Shown here: positions 63,726 through 64,000 of the stretch, piece after piece
How positions within the stretch are numbered: position 1 is the stretch's first letter
How the letters are laid out: every line of letters starts with the position of its first letter
Source: Hexactinellida sp. DTS-2022
Taxonomy: Eukaryota; Porifera; Hexactinellida
DNA: 64,000 bases
Reading direction: 5' to 3'
Assembly: GCA_028753945.1 (NCBI GenBank)
Contig: JAPNXP010000012.1
Location: 1,674,001-1,738,000 of the forward strand
Notes under the pieces: model-generated
What the model was told of the DNA's origin: nothing
Databases searched by the model: none
What the model saw: the letters and a program-made list of their open reading frames with translations, nothing else
Made by a program: the position numbers and the translations under genes

Positions 63726-64000
63726 TAGTAAGCATTGAGTATTACCGTTATTTATTTTTTCTTTAGATTATATACTATTTGATCTAGATTGTTATTTATT
63801 TGTCAAATTAGCATTGTTTTCTATTGATCAAGATTTGGAATCTTGGAAGAATAGATCGTTATTAGTAATTTAGTCGTTATTCTGTGTTTGAAAATAATTT
63901 TTCGTTCATAAACAATGGCCAAAATTTTGAATAGCGGGGTGGTCGTATTTCCAAAATCAGTTAATACTAATGTTAATAAGTGGTTGAACGAGAATATAAA
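63726..64000. other. Unassigned end of window
   Basis: Sequence after the break in the second P-like gene. It may be a further insertion or unrelated flank. No gene seen. Confidence 0.3.

Larger units (their letters stand above)
60194..64000 (+). mobile_element. Second P-element-like THAP transposon, decayed, runs off the window
   Basis: The left TIR is CATAAGATTCTATACATAAG then GCAATGGC, matching the ends of 14107-20582 with a few changes; GGACCAGGGATTGG is also kept but split by a MITE. The transposase relics inside are on the plus strand. Two hAT-type elements are nested (60250-60546, 62138-62669). The right end is not in the window. Confidence 0.8.

Overview
The window is nuclear DNA from an AT-rich, transposon-laden animal genome. 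This rests on three animal-type housekeeping genes (RAD54L2/ARIP4, importin-9, MSL1), on spliceosomal splice sites in several broken genes, and on many eukaryotic DNA transposons with exact target-site duplications (TSDs). The species cannot be named. The three host genes are each one uninterrupted reading frame, so the lineage is probably intron-poor.

Layout. 0.4-4.8 kb: small terminal-inverted-repeat (TIR) elements, a short element with a hammerhead ribozyme and a 10-bp TSD, and dispersed repeats. 4.8-10.9 kb: a complete Transib/RAG1-type transposon with CACAGTG ends, a 5-bp TSD and an open 710-codon transposase, carrying a 3-kb nested repeat block. 11.4-13.8 kb: a broken HMGXB3-like transposase gene. 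14.1-20.6 kb: a THAP/P-element-like transposon broken by a frameshift and two nested elements, one of which carries a ubiquitin-protease-like reading frame. 20.6-30.8 kb: a mosaic of short palindromes, foldback hairpins and about 1.1-kb units in both orientations, with one Helitron inside. 31-33.5 kb: long-TIR and pogo-like elements plus HMGXB3-like, PHD-like and Ulp1-like fragments. 34.1-35.7 kb: a second Helitron. 36-48 kb: MITEs, two perfect hairpins, a 22-bp satellite, a hAT/ZMYM-like pseudogene, a foldback element, a FLYWCH exon split by a MITE, and a decayed transposase. 48.7-58.2 kb: the host gene island. 58.3-64 kb: more repeats and a second, more decayed P-like transposon.

The host genes work in chromatin and transport: RAD54L2 (SNF2-type ATPase), IPO9 (nuclear import) and MSL1 (scaffold of the histone H4K16 acetylation complex). 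All three lie on the minus strand, and two small unrecognised reading frames sit in the short upstream gaps facing the other way. Everything else is mobile DNA or its debris, and the insertion order can often be read because elements are nested with intact TSDs.

The most notable object is the Transib/RAG1-like transposon. Its ends begin with the V(D)J heptamer sequence, its transposase keeps the DDE triad and the two-Cys/two-His zinc site, and it ends in a CX2CX3GHX5C tail. Next are the hammerhead element and the 2.1-kb long-TIR element with its protease-like frame. No computation was run; family calls are from recognised motifs and remembered relatives.
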